From NCBI RefSeq assembly GCF_022965805.1, contig NC_133109.1, positions 4,937,869 to 5,001,868 on the forward strand: DNA of 64,000 nucleotides, given 5' to 3'. Positions within the stretch are counted from its first letter, which is position 1. Every line of letters begins with the position of its first letter. The translations under genes were made by a program, and so were the position numbers. This stretch comes from Primulina eburnea. Its lineage: Eukaryota; Streptophyta; Magnoliopsida; Lamiales; Gesneriaceae. A model generated the notes under the pieces. It had not been told where the DNA came from. It was given only the letters and a program-made list of their open reading frames with translations, and made no database searches. Shown here piece by piece: positions 23,376-34,410 of this stretch.

Positions 23376-24919
23376 GTTTTTTTAGTGAATTAATTGAAGA
23401 AAATATCATTGATCTTATAGTTATAATAATAAGTGTAAACTAAGTTTCTCAAAGTTAAAGCCCATCAAAATTTTCTCTCCTATCAACCGTGCCACAAAAA
23501 AATATTGAATGAATTGGTTATGTTATCAATTGAGAAATAAATTATTAAAAAAGTTGATTGGTATTCTTAGCTCTAAAACTGTAAGACTGATTATATTTCA
23601 GTGATCATTTTGTACATGTCTGATCTTATTACTAAATTATGATATATGTTTTGACTATTGTGCATTGTTTAGTTTTATATTGTCTTTAAGATAGTTATTT
23701 AATTCAAAAAAAGTTGTTATGAGTCTAAAAAAATATGTATGCACGTTATGATTTAAGGACCTCTTTTAAAGTTAAATTCGGATCTAGAAGTTGTTAGGAT
23801 CGGTCCTATTTATCTCCTAACACAAAAGGTTGCGGGTTTTTTTTTTGCAAAATTTTATTGGAATTTAACATTCTTAATATCTACGGTACTTATTTTATGT
23901 AAGTAATTTCATTATGAATAATTTTTCAAAAATTCCCTTATAAAAGATGTATTGAAAGATATTTTGATTAAAATAACTTATTTTGATTGATTAAAATATT
24001 AATGAATTAGTAAATAAAATATAAAATTTTAAAAGTTTCTTATTTAATATAATTTTTTTTATAAATGATAAATATAATGCAATTACTCCAAATTTAATTA
24101 TGTTGAATGAAATATATAGGTAATTAAGTCATACTTTAATTAATTTCTACTATTAGTGAAAGTTTGATATAATTTACTTATACTGTTTAGATAAAATTTG
24201 TGTTGCGATAAATATTTTTATACTGAAAAAATGTAATTTATGGATATATTTATACTATATTTATTAAAGATGTGTGTCATTCATGATCCTATTTATCCTT
24301 CACTGATAATGATATTAAAGCGATAATTTTAAACATATATACTTAAAGATAAAATATAATGAAATTAAAAACATATACTTAAAGATTAAATATAATGAAA
24401 TTTATAAATCAAAATAATATCTAAAAAAATTATACTCAATAATAATAGTTCAACTAAAGTGACTTTTTTAATCTACTAAAAAATAGAATTTAATAAATAA
24501 AAATTCAAAATAATATTTAAAATATTATATTAGCATAATTACATTCTATATAAAAATTTTAATATATATCGTATGTAAAGATATTTTTATATATTTAAAC
24601 ATTGATTTCGCCTCATAAAATATATATTTTGAATTTAAAAAAATAATTCCCTATTTAGTCCCCTATTTTATTTCATTTTCTTAATTCAAATTCTTATTTT
24701 TCAATTGTTCCGAATTAATAATTCATTTTACGTAATTTTCTCGGTTTAGTCCTTGTGTAGTTTTAACTAGACAGTTAAAACTTAAAAGAGATGGAAAATA
24801 AGCATATGACTCATGAATAGCTCCTTAGTTAGTCCTCCATTTTATGTCAATTTCCCCGGTTCAATTTCAAGTGTCTCGAGTTCAAGAACTTTAATCTTGT
24901 GGGCAAAATATTATTCAAA

Positions 24920-24920
<1 letters not shown>
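23376..24920. other. AT-rich sequence of duplication copy A
   Basis: It matches about 43,545-44,420 and 45,463-46,140 in copy B. No coding region is supported. The empty site for the copy-B LTR is at about 24,230. Confidence 0.6.

Positions 24921-24973
<53 letters not shown>
24921..24973. repeat. (TA)n microsatellite
   Basis: A TA run giving a meaningless IYIYIY translation. Confidence 0.95.
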
Positions 24974-24977
<4 letters not shown>

Positions 24978-25157
24978 AAAACTTGTGTGAGACGGTCTCA
25001 CGGGTCGTATTTGTGAGACGGATCTCTTATTTGGGTCACCCATGAAAAAGTATTACTTTTTATGCTAAGAGTATTACTTTTTATTGTGAATATGGGTAGG
25101 GTTGACCCGTCTCACAGATTATGATCCGTGAGACGGTCTCACATGAGATTCACTCTA
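24974..25157. mobile_element. MITE with gtgagacggtctcac ends
   Basis: The left end has tgtgagacggtctcacgggt and the right has gtgagacggtctcacatgag; gtgagacggtctcac itself is a near-palindrome, so each end can fold. Internally agtattactttttat occurs twice. The copy-B equivalent (about 46,135-46,155) lacks it, so it inserted after the duplication or was lost there. I have seen similar short elements in Lamiales sequence; this is memory, not a search. Confidence 0.65.
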
Positions 25158-25650
25158 TATCTATATATATTGAGCACGATCTCAACTTAAAGTAAACAAA
25201 AACACACAAAAAAATACAATAAAATATATTAGAATCCTATTTAAGACATAATCTGCAATTATAAAAATTATAATGATCACTATTGTTGAGATCGGAACCA
25301 AATTTAGAAAGGGTGAATAAACTATGTAAAATATTTTCTTAAAACGAGTTGTTTTGACCATTTTTAGGTTGTTAAAACTAAAATCTTTGAAAGGTTGACT
25401 TCACTAGACCACTAAAGAATAGACAAGCGTTGAAACAATTAATTTAGACTAGTGTTAAAATATATATTCAAATAAGCAACAGCTGGAGATATAAAGTACG
25501 AAAAAGTAAATAACATATATTTTATGAATGTTTATATATATATGTTAACACTTCTATATCAACTCTTCTTTCATTTAGAAAGATTCTACCGAAAGACTTT
25601 GGTTTTAGAACTACTTGTAACAATCCATTTCAATTAGAACTTATCAAATG

Positions 25651-26200
25651 CCAATTGCGACGGATTAATACACAAGCGACAGTGTCTGCATAAACCGTCG
25701 CTAATAGCTAATAGCGACGTTTTCAACAAAAACCGTCGCAAATTGTTTATAAATATCTGTGTTTTCAGTCCATTTTTCTCCACACCACTTCACAACACTT
25801 CAAATTTTTCTCTCTTAGACTATTTTAGTTTCGATTTAGGGTAAATTTTTTGGTTTCAATTTTTGGTAAGTTTTTAAGTGTTAGTTAAGATAATAAATAT
25901 TGTTAGCATAGTGTGATTGTAAGTTTTTTTTTGATTTATTAAATTATTAAAACTATTTTTTTTTTATTTTCCTGAAACACTTTGCGACGGACATCATGAA
26001 AAATCGTCGCTAAAATTAGCGACGTACATTATGTCAAACCGTAGCTAAAATTAGCGACGGTATAGTAAACCGTCGTTAAGTAGCGATAGTTTTTTATCAT
26101 GTCCGTCGCTAATTTTACCGACTATATGTCATAAAACAATGCTAATTAGCGACTGTTTTTAATAAACCGTCGCAAATAGTAGCTACCACAAGGGATTTTA
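25651..26200. mobile_element. CACTA-derived relic at the duplication junction
   Basis: It is rich in gcgacggtt/aaccgtcgc motifs (about ten, both orientations), the same subterminal repeats as the CACTA element at 62,787. Between them lies a promoter-like stretch with many cttctc and cacttc runs. No CACTA tip is intact. It sits exactly where copy A stops and copy B begins. Confidence 0.6.
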
Positions 26201-26587
26201 TCTGTTGTTATTAAACACACTTTCAACAACATTATCAGTTACAACAGTTTCAACAAATCACGATGACTCTTGCTTAAAATGGGCATATAATGCTATTTAT
26301 TATGTTTGATATATGATTTCAATAACAGCATAATTATTTACAAATGTAAATTTTTTATGTCTGATGGAGCTAGTTGTCGACTTTATGATGGAGATTAGCA
26401 ATCTAAATGGATATGATTCTTTATGAATGAAAAAGGGATTTTCTGTCCTTTTTCTTTCTTAAAACTCAAAAGGGCCTATCCGTCTGAGTAAGCATCATTC
26501 TTCTTCACTAAACCAATTTGTGGTTCTCCTCCGACTTTCAAATTTCCTGCTGACATTATAGCCACACATTAAGAATGCTTCAAACTC

Positions 26588-26595
26588 TATATAAA
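26588..26595 (+). promoter_or_regulatory. TATA box of germin-like gene 2
   Basis: tatataaa, 76 bases upstream of the chosen ATG and in the same context as in gene 1. Confidence 0.65.
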
Positions 26596-26670
26596 CCTCC
26601 CCGACTCTCATTCCAAATGCAACACAACCACACCAAATACTTATTATATACACTTGCTCATCAGCCAAAA

Positions 26671-27303
26671 ATGCTAAGATTAATCTTTCTTTGTTTCACT
26701 CTCTTCGCCCTAACTTGCATCAACGCTTTGGTGCAGGACTTCTGCATAGCAGATTTGACCGGCCCCGAAACCCCGTCTGGTTACACGTGCAAGCCATCAG
26801 CCAATGCAACAGTATCCGACTTCGTTTTCACCGGTTTACGGAAGCCCGCACCTAAAATAGCCCTCATCAAAGCATCCGTTACACCAGCATTTACAGCCCA
26901 GTTCCCCGCCCTAAATGGCCAAGGCGTCTCCCTGCTCCGCCTCGACTTGGACCCGGCAGGCGTAATCCCAATGCATACTCACCCTGGTGCCGCAGAGCTT
27001 CTGCTGGTGACCCAGGGCTTCGTCGTCAGTGGATTTATCTCCTCGGCTAACCAAGTGTTTGTGGCGAAGCTTCAGAAGGGAGATAGCATGATTATCCCAC
27101 AAGGGGTGCTGCACTTTCAGATCAATGGAGGTGGGACTACCGCCGTGGCGTTTGCGAGCTTTAGCAGCGAAGGCCCCGGGCTGCAGATCACTGATTTTGC
27201 TCTGTTTGGGAACTCGTTGGCGACTGATATTCTGGAGAAGGTGACGTTCCTTGATGAAGCACAAATCAAGAAACTCAAGGCTGCGCTTGGGGGCAGCGGC
27301 TGA
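26671..27303 (+). CDS. Germin-like protein 2 (ABP19/20-like secreted cupin)
   Basis: An intact 210-residue single-exon gene, the tandem partner of gene 1. The CDSs differ by only five bases in 633, giving one amino-acid change, Ala58 to Lys, near the end of the N-terminal extension before the cupin barrel. Signal peptide, Cys25/Cys40, sequon Asn45, metal ligands His102/His104/Glu109/His148 and the KGD at 136-138 are unchanged. An in-frame ATG 96 bases upstream (26,575) would add 32 residues before the signal peptide and overlap the TATA box, so the ATG at 26,671 is preferred. Proximal promoter and 3' UTR are nearly the same as in gene 1. A gypsy LTR begins 150 bases after the stop (27,454) and could supply or disturb 3' signals. 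Confidence 0.95.
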   Translation: MLRLIFLCFTLFALTCINALVQDFCIADLTGPETPSGYTCKPSANATVSDFVFTGLRKPAPKIALIKASVTPAFTAQFPALNGQGVSLLRLDLDPAGVIPMHTHPGAAELLLVTQGFVVSGFISSANQVFVAKLQKGDSMIIPQGVLHFQINGGGTTAVAFASFSSEGPGLQITDFALFGNSLATDILEKVTFLDEAQIKKLKAALGGSG

Positions 27304-27483
27304 GGCCATAATTTCCTAGTTTCTCTTTTTTTTTTGTTTCCATTGTCCTTAAATCTGTTTTTACTTTCGTTTTTTTGCCTGAAATCGCTGTAACCATGTA
27401 TTTCAATGTATTGCATTTCTGTTTCAATAATTCAGATTCACTTGGAGCCATAATGTCACGCCCCGAGACCGCGGCGTCGGCGA

Positions 27484-28926
27484 TGACCGACGATTTCGGT
27501 TGGGAATAAATCTAGCAAGCGGACTAGGTCAAGTTATAATAAATGGATGATGAGTCCAAGTATCGATCCCACAGAGACTAATATTTAATTACTAGAATTT
27601 ATATCACTTAACTTAAGCTAGACGAAATAAATAAAAAGATGATATGTGGATTATTAATCTAAGCTTTAAATAAAATAATTGCAATTAAAAACGACGGATT
27701 CAGATATCAAGGAGGGATTCAAATTCAAATAAATAACTAAGACACACCACGGTACCAAACTCTACTATGTTGACACATGTTAAAATTCAATTAATTATTT
27801 AATTCTTGACAATTACGGTGAAATCCCCAAATTTATTTATTAAACGATTCCTCGAGTTAATAAACCTATTTAAGTCTAACAGTCCAATTATTTCTAATTG
27901 AATTTAATTAGATTTAAATGCGTTAAATCTTTGTGAAATTTCAGTTTTCACCTAAAACCGCACACTGAAACCGAATACTATTTCTAGTCAGTTTAACCAT
28001 GTGTTGATGACGTCTTTGTTGCTATATTTAATCAATCATCTTCCGATTCGTGATTAATCAACATACATGTAAATAGTTGATCAGGCTATTAACAAGAAAT
28101 ATTAAACCAACGTCAATCAATAATTAAAATCAAGAAAAATAATATAATGAAAATAAAACAAATATCAAATAAAATATTGTTTGGCCCTATCGTGGTCTTA
28201 GTCTAAAGAAAATTATTCCATGAATTCAAAAGAAAAGTGAGAACACATATTTAAGTTCATAGAAGAAAACAAAATAAAGAATGAGTGGAAGGAATTCTCA
28301 GTGATTTGTAGTGTGTGTGAAGAATTCCTCCGTGTTTCTTCTATCTTCTTCCTCCCTGTAGCCTTCTGTTCTACGCTTCCTTCCTCTTTTCCCCTTCTCT
28401 GGTGTTCACTTCCGTTCCCTCTCCTTTCTTCTATGTCCTTCTCTCCTCTCTCTTCCGCGCTGATTTTTTTCTCTTTTGTTGCGCCTCCCTTTCTTCTGCT
28501 CACGTAAGCTGCTTTTTATAATTCATCATGGGCCTAATCCTCAAATTTCTTTTTAAGCCCATCTCAAACTTAATCCTCGTAAATAAGATTGTAGATTTTA
28601 TTTTCAAATATGAGACTCAATCTTTATCAAACTTCAATAATATCAAGATAATAAAATATAAGAATATTTTATTTCTTTTCCTTTGGTATTTTCTTTTTTT
28701 GAAGTCTTGTAAATTTATTTTATTTCCAAATTTAATCATTATTCCTCTTTTATTTAAATCTACAATTATTAATTCAATTAAGCATATAATTAGGGATAAA
28801 AAGTCTAGATAAAGACGGGTGTCGCCTGATCAAACAAAAAACCCGAAAACTTTCATTACATCAATGCGGATTGCCGCGCATTATCAAATCAAATCCCTAA
28901 AATCTTTGTAAGATTTGGCCTTATCA
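27484..28926 (-). repeat. 3' LTR of the Athila-like element
   Basis: 1,443 bp. It differs from the 5' LTR mainly by an extra stretch of about 60 bp near 28,817-28,880. A TATA box (TATAAAAAG on the minus strand, about 28,520-28,512) is the likely LTR promoter. Small ORFs inside are duplicated in the other LTR and are not genes. Confidence 0.9.
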
Positions 28927-30677
28927 ATCCCCCCACACTTAAGCCTTTGTTCGTCCTCGAACAAATCAGAGAAAAAAATATAATCGAGGAATATTCAATG
29001 ATTCACCACAAAAATGACACAATCAACACTTTTCAACCTACCAAATTCCGTCACACTCAATCAAAATATCACACTTCGAAAATCGTAAAATTCACTTTCG
29101 TTGCAACTTTAAAACTCAAGCATTCACTAGAAAAGATCAAGATAATGAGACGTGTGTAGTGTGGAAGTCAAAACTCATATTCCACAAAGGTGTTTTAGTT
29201 CAAGGAATGCTCATATTTTCTGATTTTTTTTTTAAGAAACTCTCCATAAGCTTGTCTTTCATACCTTTCTCCACTGAATGTTGGAGAAATATGACCCGGT
29301 CAATAGGTCTTTTTAAGCTTATAACGTTAGGCCACGGCTCACGGCTACAATAAAAGGTAGGGATATTCAAAATGAGAGAAAATAAACAATTATTCCTTCA
29401 GCGCATTCCTTCATCTCTTATCTTCCTCCTTATTGAGTTTCATCATCCTCCATCAACTTTTTCATCTTCCTTGTACTTTCATTCATATCCCCCCATATTT
29501 TTTTTTCTCCAGCTTCTTTCAATCTTCAACAACATTCCCCTTTAGTTTTTTTTTTCATAACCACATCATACAACATTCATTCCTCCTCCTTTTCTTTTAT
29601 AATTATATATATCTTTTCATCAATCCCTTTCTCATTCTTCATGATTTTTTTTTTTCAAATTCCTCCAACTTTTTCTTATCAATTATCAACACATGGGAGT
29701 TATTGAAAATTTTAAAGCGCCAAAGGGGTTTATTTCTCTCAAAATTAAGGTAGAGGAATAGTGTATGAGCTAAAAATGGGTATTTGATGTGGGATTTTGA
29801 AGGAATACGAATGGGGGCTAATTGTATGTCTTTGACACACTCCATTCGATTTATTAGGCTCAAAAGGGAATACTAGGGATATGAATGATGCATAGGGTAG
29901 GCTTGAAAGGCTCAAACGGTCCAAAGATCGCCTAAATCATCCCTAAGTCATTTTCCTCCGTATTTTCGCCTCGAAGGAAAATCAGACAAGTTCTAGATTG
30001 TTTCTTTTCTTTCTCTTTTTTTTTTTCGATTTTTTTATGAGCCCACCTCTTGCCAATTCACAATTAATTCATATAAGTTTGACTTAAAGTGCGTAGATTA
30101 TGTCTCAAAATATGATACAAAACTAGTTTGTGCTCAAATCCTTCGGGTACAACTACAGTTCATCTCAATCAATTCCAAGCGTGATTCAATCTCTCGAGTG
30201 ATCAAAAATCTAGGAAGTCAATTAGTATGTCATGTAATCACAAGTGCAGTTTCTCAAAGAATAACCAGAAAAATTTTCATGCTCGAGGATTAAACATTTA
30301 AGCACATGCTAAGTGTTGTGACGTGAAACCAAACACAAATCCCCCCACACTTTAGATTTACGCTGCCCTCAATGTCATGTTATTCAGAAAGAATATAAAA
30401 CTTGCATGCAGAATAGTAAGAGAACACTTCCCTGACAGTGTTGTTTAAATTCCATGGACTGCTACATAGGGATGGTAGAATTCCTCAGTGCTGGAAATCT
30501 TTTATTTCAACAGTTTAGCTTTTCCAGAGTCTAAGTCATCTTACTTCATTCCAATATTCCCTACACACACCAAAATCACAAAGGATTAACCTAATAGAAT
30601 GAAAAAATAAAAAAAATAAAAAAAAAAACAAAATGGAACGAAATAAAATAAATCATTGTGTTGCCTCCCAACAAGCG
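28927..30677. other. Non-coding 3' interior of the Athila-like element
   Basis: It has the polypurine tract at 28,927-28,938 (minus strand), T/C-rich sequence at 29,420-29,680, and a second C-run with the same context (aatccccccacactt) near 30,340. No protein domain is recognised. The ORFs at 28,947-29,863 are low-complexity. Confidence 0.6.
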
Positions 30678-31676
30678 CTAAATTGATTGTCTATAGCTAG
30701 ACAATGGAGAAGCAGCCTTCAATAGCGGCTTCCGTCCATAGTAAGTATCATACGATATTACATATGGGTCTTGATTATGTGTGCCCTCAAGCTTGGCATG
30801 ATATTGACATTGTAAGCTCGTCGCTCCAAGAACACTCGGCAAAAATTGATTTTTAGGGGAAGAACAATCCAATCCATGATAAAGCTCGTAAATGATGTAA
30901 TATTCTTGAGTTTGCGTTGATGGAAATAAAGAATCTGCTGGTGGAATATATGGTAAGACCATATATGAGTTCAAATCCTTTGACTTGTGTTCTTCTACAT
31001 CCTCCAACTTCACTTCTGCCTCATCTTTGCATAGGGGTTCCTCCCACTTCACTTCTGCCTCATCTTTGTGTATGGATTCCTCGAAGAATTCTTCTTCCTC
31101 CAGCTTCACTTCTGCCTCATCTTTGCATAGGGGTTGCTCATAGAATTCTTCTTCCTGATTGGTCATTAATTGATCAACAAAAATCGCTTCGTCCTCTTGG
31201 TTGATTTCGGACACTGGTTGCATTAGAAGCTCAATCTGTTCATCGATGAAACACAAAGAGTTGACCGTCTTCTTCCACTGGGCTATGATTTCATCTAAAT
31301 GTGCACTATGCTCTTCTTGTTGCTCAAATGGTTGGTTTACAAAATCGGGGCAAAATTGTGGAGGATATTGGTGACTCCAACCCTGCAGTGAAGGATCACA
31401 ATGCCAGTGGTAGTCGAAATCTGCCATATCATTTAACAAGTGCATCGCACTGTTGTATTCCCTATTAAATAAGTGACTACCAGTTGCCAAAGCCCCATAA
31501 TTTACCCAACTTCTTGTTGCCTCGTCCAAACCAAAATAGAAAATTTGAATAAGAGTGTAGTTTGAAAAATCATGAAACCGAAAATTGTTTGCCAGATCAT
31601 TGAATTTCCCCCAAGCAGAATAGAATGGTTCCGAGTATTTTTGGGCAAAATTCGTGAACACTCTTCGATGATCCAT
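30678..31676 (-). CDS. Gag-derived ORF of the Athila-like element
   Basis: An uninterrupted 332-residue ORF beginning about 120 bases after the primer site. Residues about 8-95 resemble the retrotransposon gag domain of Athila/Tat elements: a Trp/Phe-rich start (FYSAWGKFNDLANNF), then IQIFYFGLDEATRSWVNYGA, then a short helix-rich stretch ending near YHWHCDP. The family domain builds the particle shell. The C-terminal half lacks a zinc knuckle. Residues about 180-232 instead repeat an acidic unit (KDEAEVK-EE) three times, and the remainder is unrecognised. The 5' LTR supplies its promoter. The lack of stops suits a young insertion; whether the protein is made or helps mobilisation is unknown. 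Confidence 0.75.
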   Translation of the reverse strand: MDHRRVFTNFAQKYSEPFYSAWGKFNDLANNFRFHDFSNYTLIQIFYFGLDEATRSWVNYGALATGSHLFNREYNSAMHLLNDMADFDYHWHCDPSLQGWSHQYPPQFCPDFVNQPFEQQEEHSAHLDEIIAQWKKTVNSLCFIDEQIELLMQPVSEINQEDEAIFVDQLMTNQEEEFYEQPLCKDEAEVKLEEEEFFEESIHKDEAEVKWEEPLCKDEAEVKLEDVEEHKSKDLNSYMVLPYIPPADSLFPSTQTQEYYIIYELYHGLDCSSPKNQFLPSVLGATSLQCQYHAKLEGTHNQDPYVISYDTYYGRKPLLKAASPLSSYRQSI

Positions 31677-31796
31677 CTTGAATTACCTCACAATAAAACA
31701 AATAAATTAGAAAAAAAAAAGATGATGTTTTTTTTTTTGGGAAAAAAAAATGTCTAGTCTCAATAAAGCAATTTATTCCAATATTAAATAAATTAG

Positions 31797-31814
31797 TCCC
31801 CGGCAACGGCGCCA
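31797..31814 (-). other. tRNA-Asp-type primer-binding site
   Basis: TGGCGCCGTTGCCGGGGA on the minus strand, six bases inside the 5' LTR end. This fixes orientation and supports Athila-type ancestry. Confidence 0.85.
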
Positions 31815-31820
31815 AAAACT

Positions 31821-33229
31821 TGACCGACGATTTCGGTTGGGAATAAATCTAGCAAGCGGACTAGGTCAAGTTATAATAAATGGATGATGAGTCCAAGTAT
31901 CGATCCCACAGAGACTAATATTTAATTACTAGAATTTATATCACTTAACTTAAGCTAGACGAAATAAATAAAAAGATGATATGTGGATTATTAATCTAAG
32001 CTTTAAATAAAATAATTGCAATTAAAAACGACGGATTCAGATATCAAGGAGGGATTCAAATTCAAATAAATAACTAAGACACACCACGGTACCAAACTCT
32101 ACTATGTTGACACATGTTAAAATTCAATTAATTATTTAATTCTTGACAATTACGGTGAAATCCCCAAATTTATTTATTAAATGATTCCTCGAGTTAATAA
32201 ACCTATTTAAGTCTAACAGTCCAATTATTTCTAATTGAATTTAATTAGATTTAAATGCATTAAATCTTTGTGAAATTTCAGTTTTCACCTAAAACCGCAC
32301 ACTGAAACCGAATACTATTTCTAGTCAGTTTAACCATGTGTTGATGACGTCTTTGTTGCTATATTTAATCAATCATCTTCCGATTCGTGATTAATCAACA
32401 TACATGTAAATAGTTGATCAGGCTATTAACAAGAAATATTAAACCAACGTCAATCAATAATTAAAATCAAGAAAAATAATATAATGAAAATAAAACAAAT
32501 ATCAAATAAAATATTGTTTGGCCCTATCGTGGTCTTAGTCTAAAGAAAATTATTCCATGAATTCAAAAGAAAAGTGAGAACACATATTTAAGTTCATAGA
32601 AGAAAACAAAATAAAGAATGAGTGGAAGAAATTCTCAGTGATTTGTAGTGTGTGTGAGGAATTCCTCCGTGTTTCTTCTATCTTCTTCCTCCCTGTAGCC
32701 TTCTGTTCTACGCTTCCTTCCTCTTTTCCCCTTCTCTGGTGTTCACTTCCGTTCCCTCTCCTTTCTTCTCTGTCCTTCTCTGTCTCTCTCTTCCGCACGC
32801 TTCTCTCCTCTCTCTTCCGCGCTGATTTTTTTCTCTTTTGTTGCGCCTCCCTTTCTTCTGCTCACGTAAGCTGCTTTTTATAATTCATCATGGGCCTAAT
32901 CCTCAAATTTCTTTTTAAGCCCATCTCAAACTTAATCCTCGTAAATAAGATTGTAGATTTTATTTTCAAATATGAGACTCAATCTTTATCAAACTTCAAT
33001 AATATCAAGATAATAAAATATAAGAATATTTTATTTCTTTTCCTTTGGTATTTTCTTTTTTTGAAGTCTTGTAAATTTATTTTATTTCCAAATTTAATCA
33101 TTATTCCTCTTTTATTTAAATCTACAATTATTAATTCAATTAAGCATATAATTAGGGATAAAAAGTCTAGATAAAGACAAATATTATCAAATCAAATCCC
33201 TAAAATCTTTGTAAGATTTGGCCTTATCA
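31821..33229 (-). repeat. 5' LTR of the Athila-like element
   Basis: 1,409 bp, with TG/CA ends and a tandem gain of about 27 bp in the C/T-rich stretch near 32,775-32,802 compared with the 3' LTR. The TATA box TATAAAAAG (minus strand, about 32,882-32,874) would drive transcription of the gag-like ORF. Confidence 0.9.
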
Positions 33230-33573
33230 GGCGACATCTGGCATCGTTAATAAAATAACAATAAGTCTCGCAGTAAATAGCTAAATACCAGTCTATTTCA
33301 TAAATTTTCCATTGTCTTTACAAATGAAGAAAAATAAAGAGGTTGCGGAACCGCGGAAGCGAAAAGTACAAACATTACTAAGAAAGACAAAGGAACACTA
33401 ATGGACTTGAATTACTTCATTCTAATTCTTTACCAGCCCCAGAACTGCTCCTGCTCTTTTTTTTCTACTTGTTCTTCATTCTCATCTGGAGAGAGACGTA
33501 AGGGGGTGAGCACTTTGAGAAACACTCAGCAAGTAGAGCCGATCGAATACCAGAAAACATTTGATACATAATA

Positions 33574-34091
33574 TGTTATTATCTTATCCCTCTTCACCGA
33601 GACTTCGATTATGGCTACTAGACAAGCTCTTATTCAATTAACCATGCAAGCTTAGGTAGCACACGCAAAAAAGTAAATTGCTCAAGAAAATGATTTACAT
33701 GGTTCAGCCTTGAATGGCCTACATCCACGAGAAGAAAGAAAACAACTCTTTTATTGAAACCACCATAGAGTAATTACAAATACACCGATTATGAATAGCA
33801 CTCCAGAATCTTCTGTCAGGCCTCAACTCCTTGATCACTTCTGTCTTGTGTTGTTCTTCTCATCAAACCTTCTGTGTATTTTTTGTGTTGTATTCTATTA
33901 GCCAAGAGTTCCCCATATATAGGACGAGCTGACCTGTGTTTCTCTTTTTCCACAGCTTATCCCAACTCTCCTAAGTAACGGCTCCCAACTCCCCTAACTG
34001 AATATAACCAGTTGGACCAAATCAATGTTTTAAACTCCCATTGACTTATAATGCAGCATGTCTTTGAGAGACACACAACCTCCTCTCAACA
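33574..34091 (-). mobile_element. Solo LTR (copia-like) in the gypsy 3' LTR
   Basis: 518 bp starting TGTTATTATC and ending CTCAACA on the plus strand, flanked by perfect TAATA duplications (33,569-33,573 and 34,092-34,096). The gypsy 5' LTR shows the empty site near 40,586. A TATA-like tcctatatatgg on the minus strand suggests minus orientation. The superfamily is a guess from length and style. Confidence 0.85.
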
Positions 34092-34294
34092 TAATACTTT
34101 TAAAACCTTCTTCTTTTACCTAACATAGTATATCAGAGTTGGATGAACATAAGTTAATCATTGAACAAATCAGAGTTTCAGAGTTGGATGAACAAAAATC
34201 AAATTTAGAACAATCAAAACTTCGAATCAGAACATTTCAGAATAGAACTTATCAGATAAACAGATTATAATGATCATGGGCTATCCTTGATCTT

Positions 34295-34410
34295 GGGCTC
34301 CCTCTGGGGCCTTCTCCTGTAAATGAGCTCCCTCTGGGGCTTTTTCTCGCATTCGGGCACCCTCTGAGGCCTTCTCCTATAGACAGGCTCCCTCTGGGGC
34401 TTTTTCCCTC
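34295..34410. repeat. About 30 bp minisatellite in gypsy 3' LTR
   Basis: Four imperfect units of gggctccctctggggccttc. The same array is in the 5' LTR at 40,788-40,905. Confidence 0.85.

Larger units (their letters stand above)
14965..25645. repeat. Segmental duplication, copy A
   Basis: This matches copy B (26,245 to about 49,215) in the same order and orientation: germin-like gene with flanks, the 3' region with the cgcgagaa(c/t)gt block, a (CA)n/(TA)n tract, a hAT-like MITE, and long AT-rich sequence to about 25,640. Insertions specific to A are the MULE at 16,905-18,789 and neighbouring sequence to about 20,170, the gypsy solo LTR at 21,864-23,375, and the MITE at 24,974-25,157. Without these the unit is about 6 kb. 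The right end is cut by the CACTA relic. Confidence 0.85.
27484..33229 (-). mobile_element. Young non-autonomous Athila-like LTR retrotransposon
   Basis: LTRs at 27,484-28,926 (3') and 31,821-33,229 (5') begin TGATAAGGCC and end CGTCGGTCA on the minus strand. Perfect GGCGA duplications flank it (27,479-27,483 and 33,230-33,234). The primer site at 31,814-31,797 reads TGGCGCCGTTGCCGGGGA, the tRNA-Asp type typical of Athila-related elements. A C-run (purine tract on the minus strand) abuts the 3' LTR at 28,927. By eye the LTRs differ by about five substitutions in 1.34 kb plus two indels, so insertion is recent. The 2.9-kb interior has one gag-like ORF and no protease, RT or integrase. Confidence 0.9.

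Noticed and set aside
26575..26670. Upstream in-frame ATG extending germin-like gene 2 by 32 residues
   Set aside because: It would put the signal peptide inside the protein, overlap the TATA box and has no equivalent open frame in gene 1.
28528..28812. 94-residue ORF duplicated at 32,890-33,174
   Set aside because: The exact duplication is explained by the two LTRs of the Athila-like element, and the peptide is low-complexity Phe/Ile/Lys.
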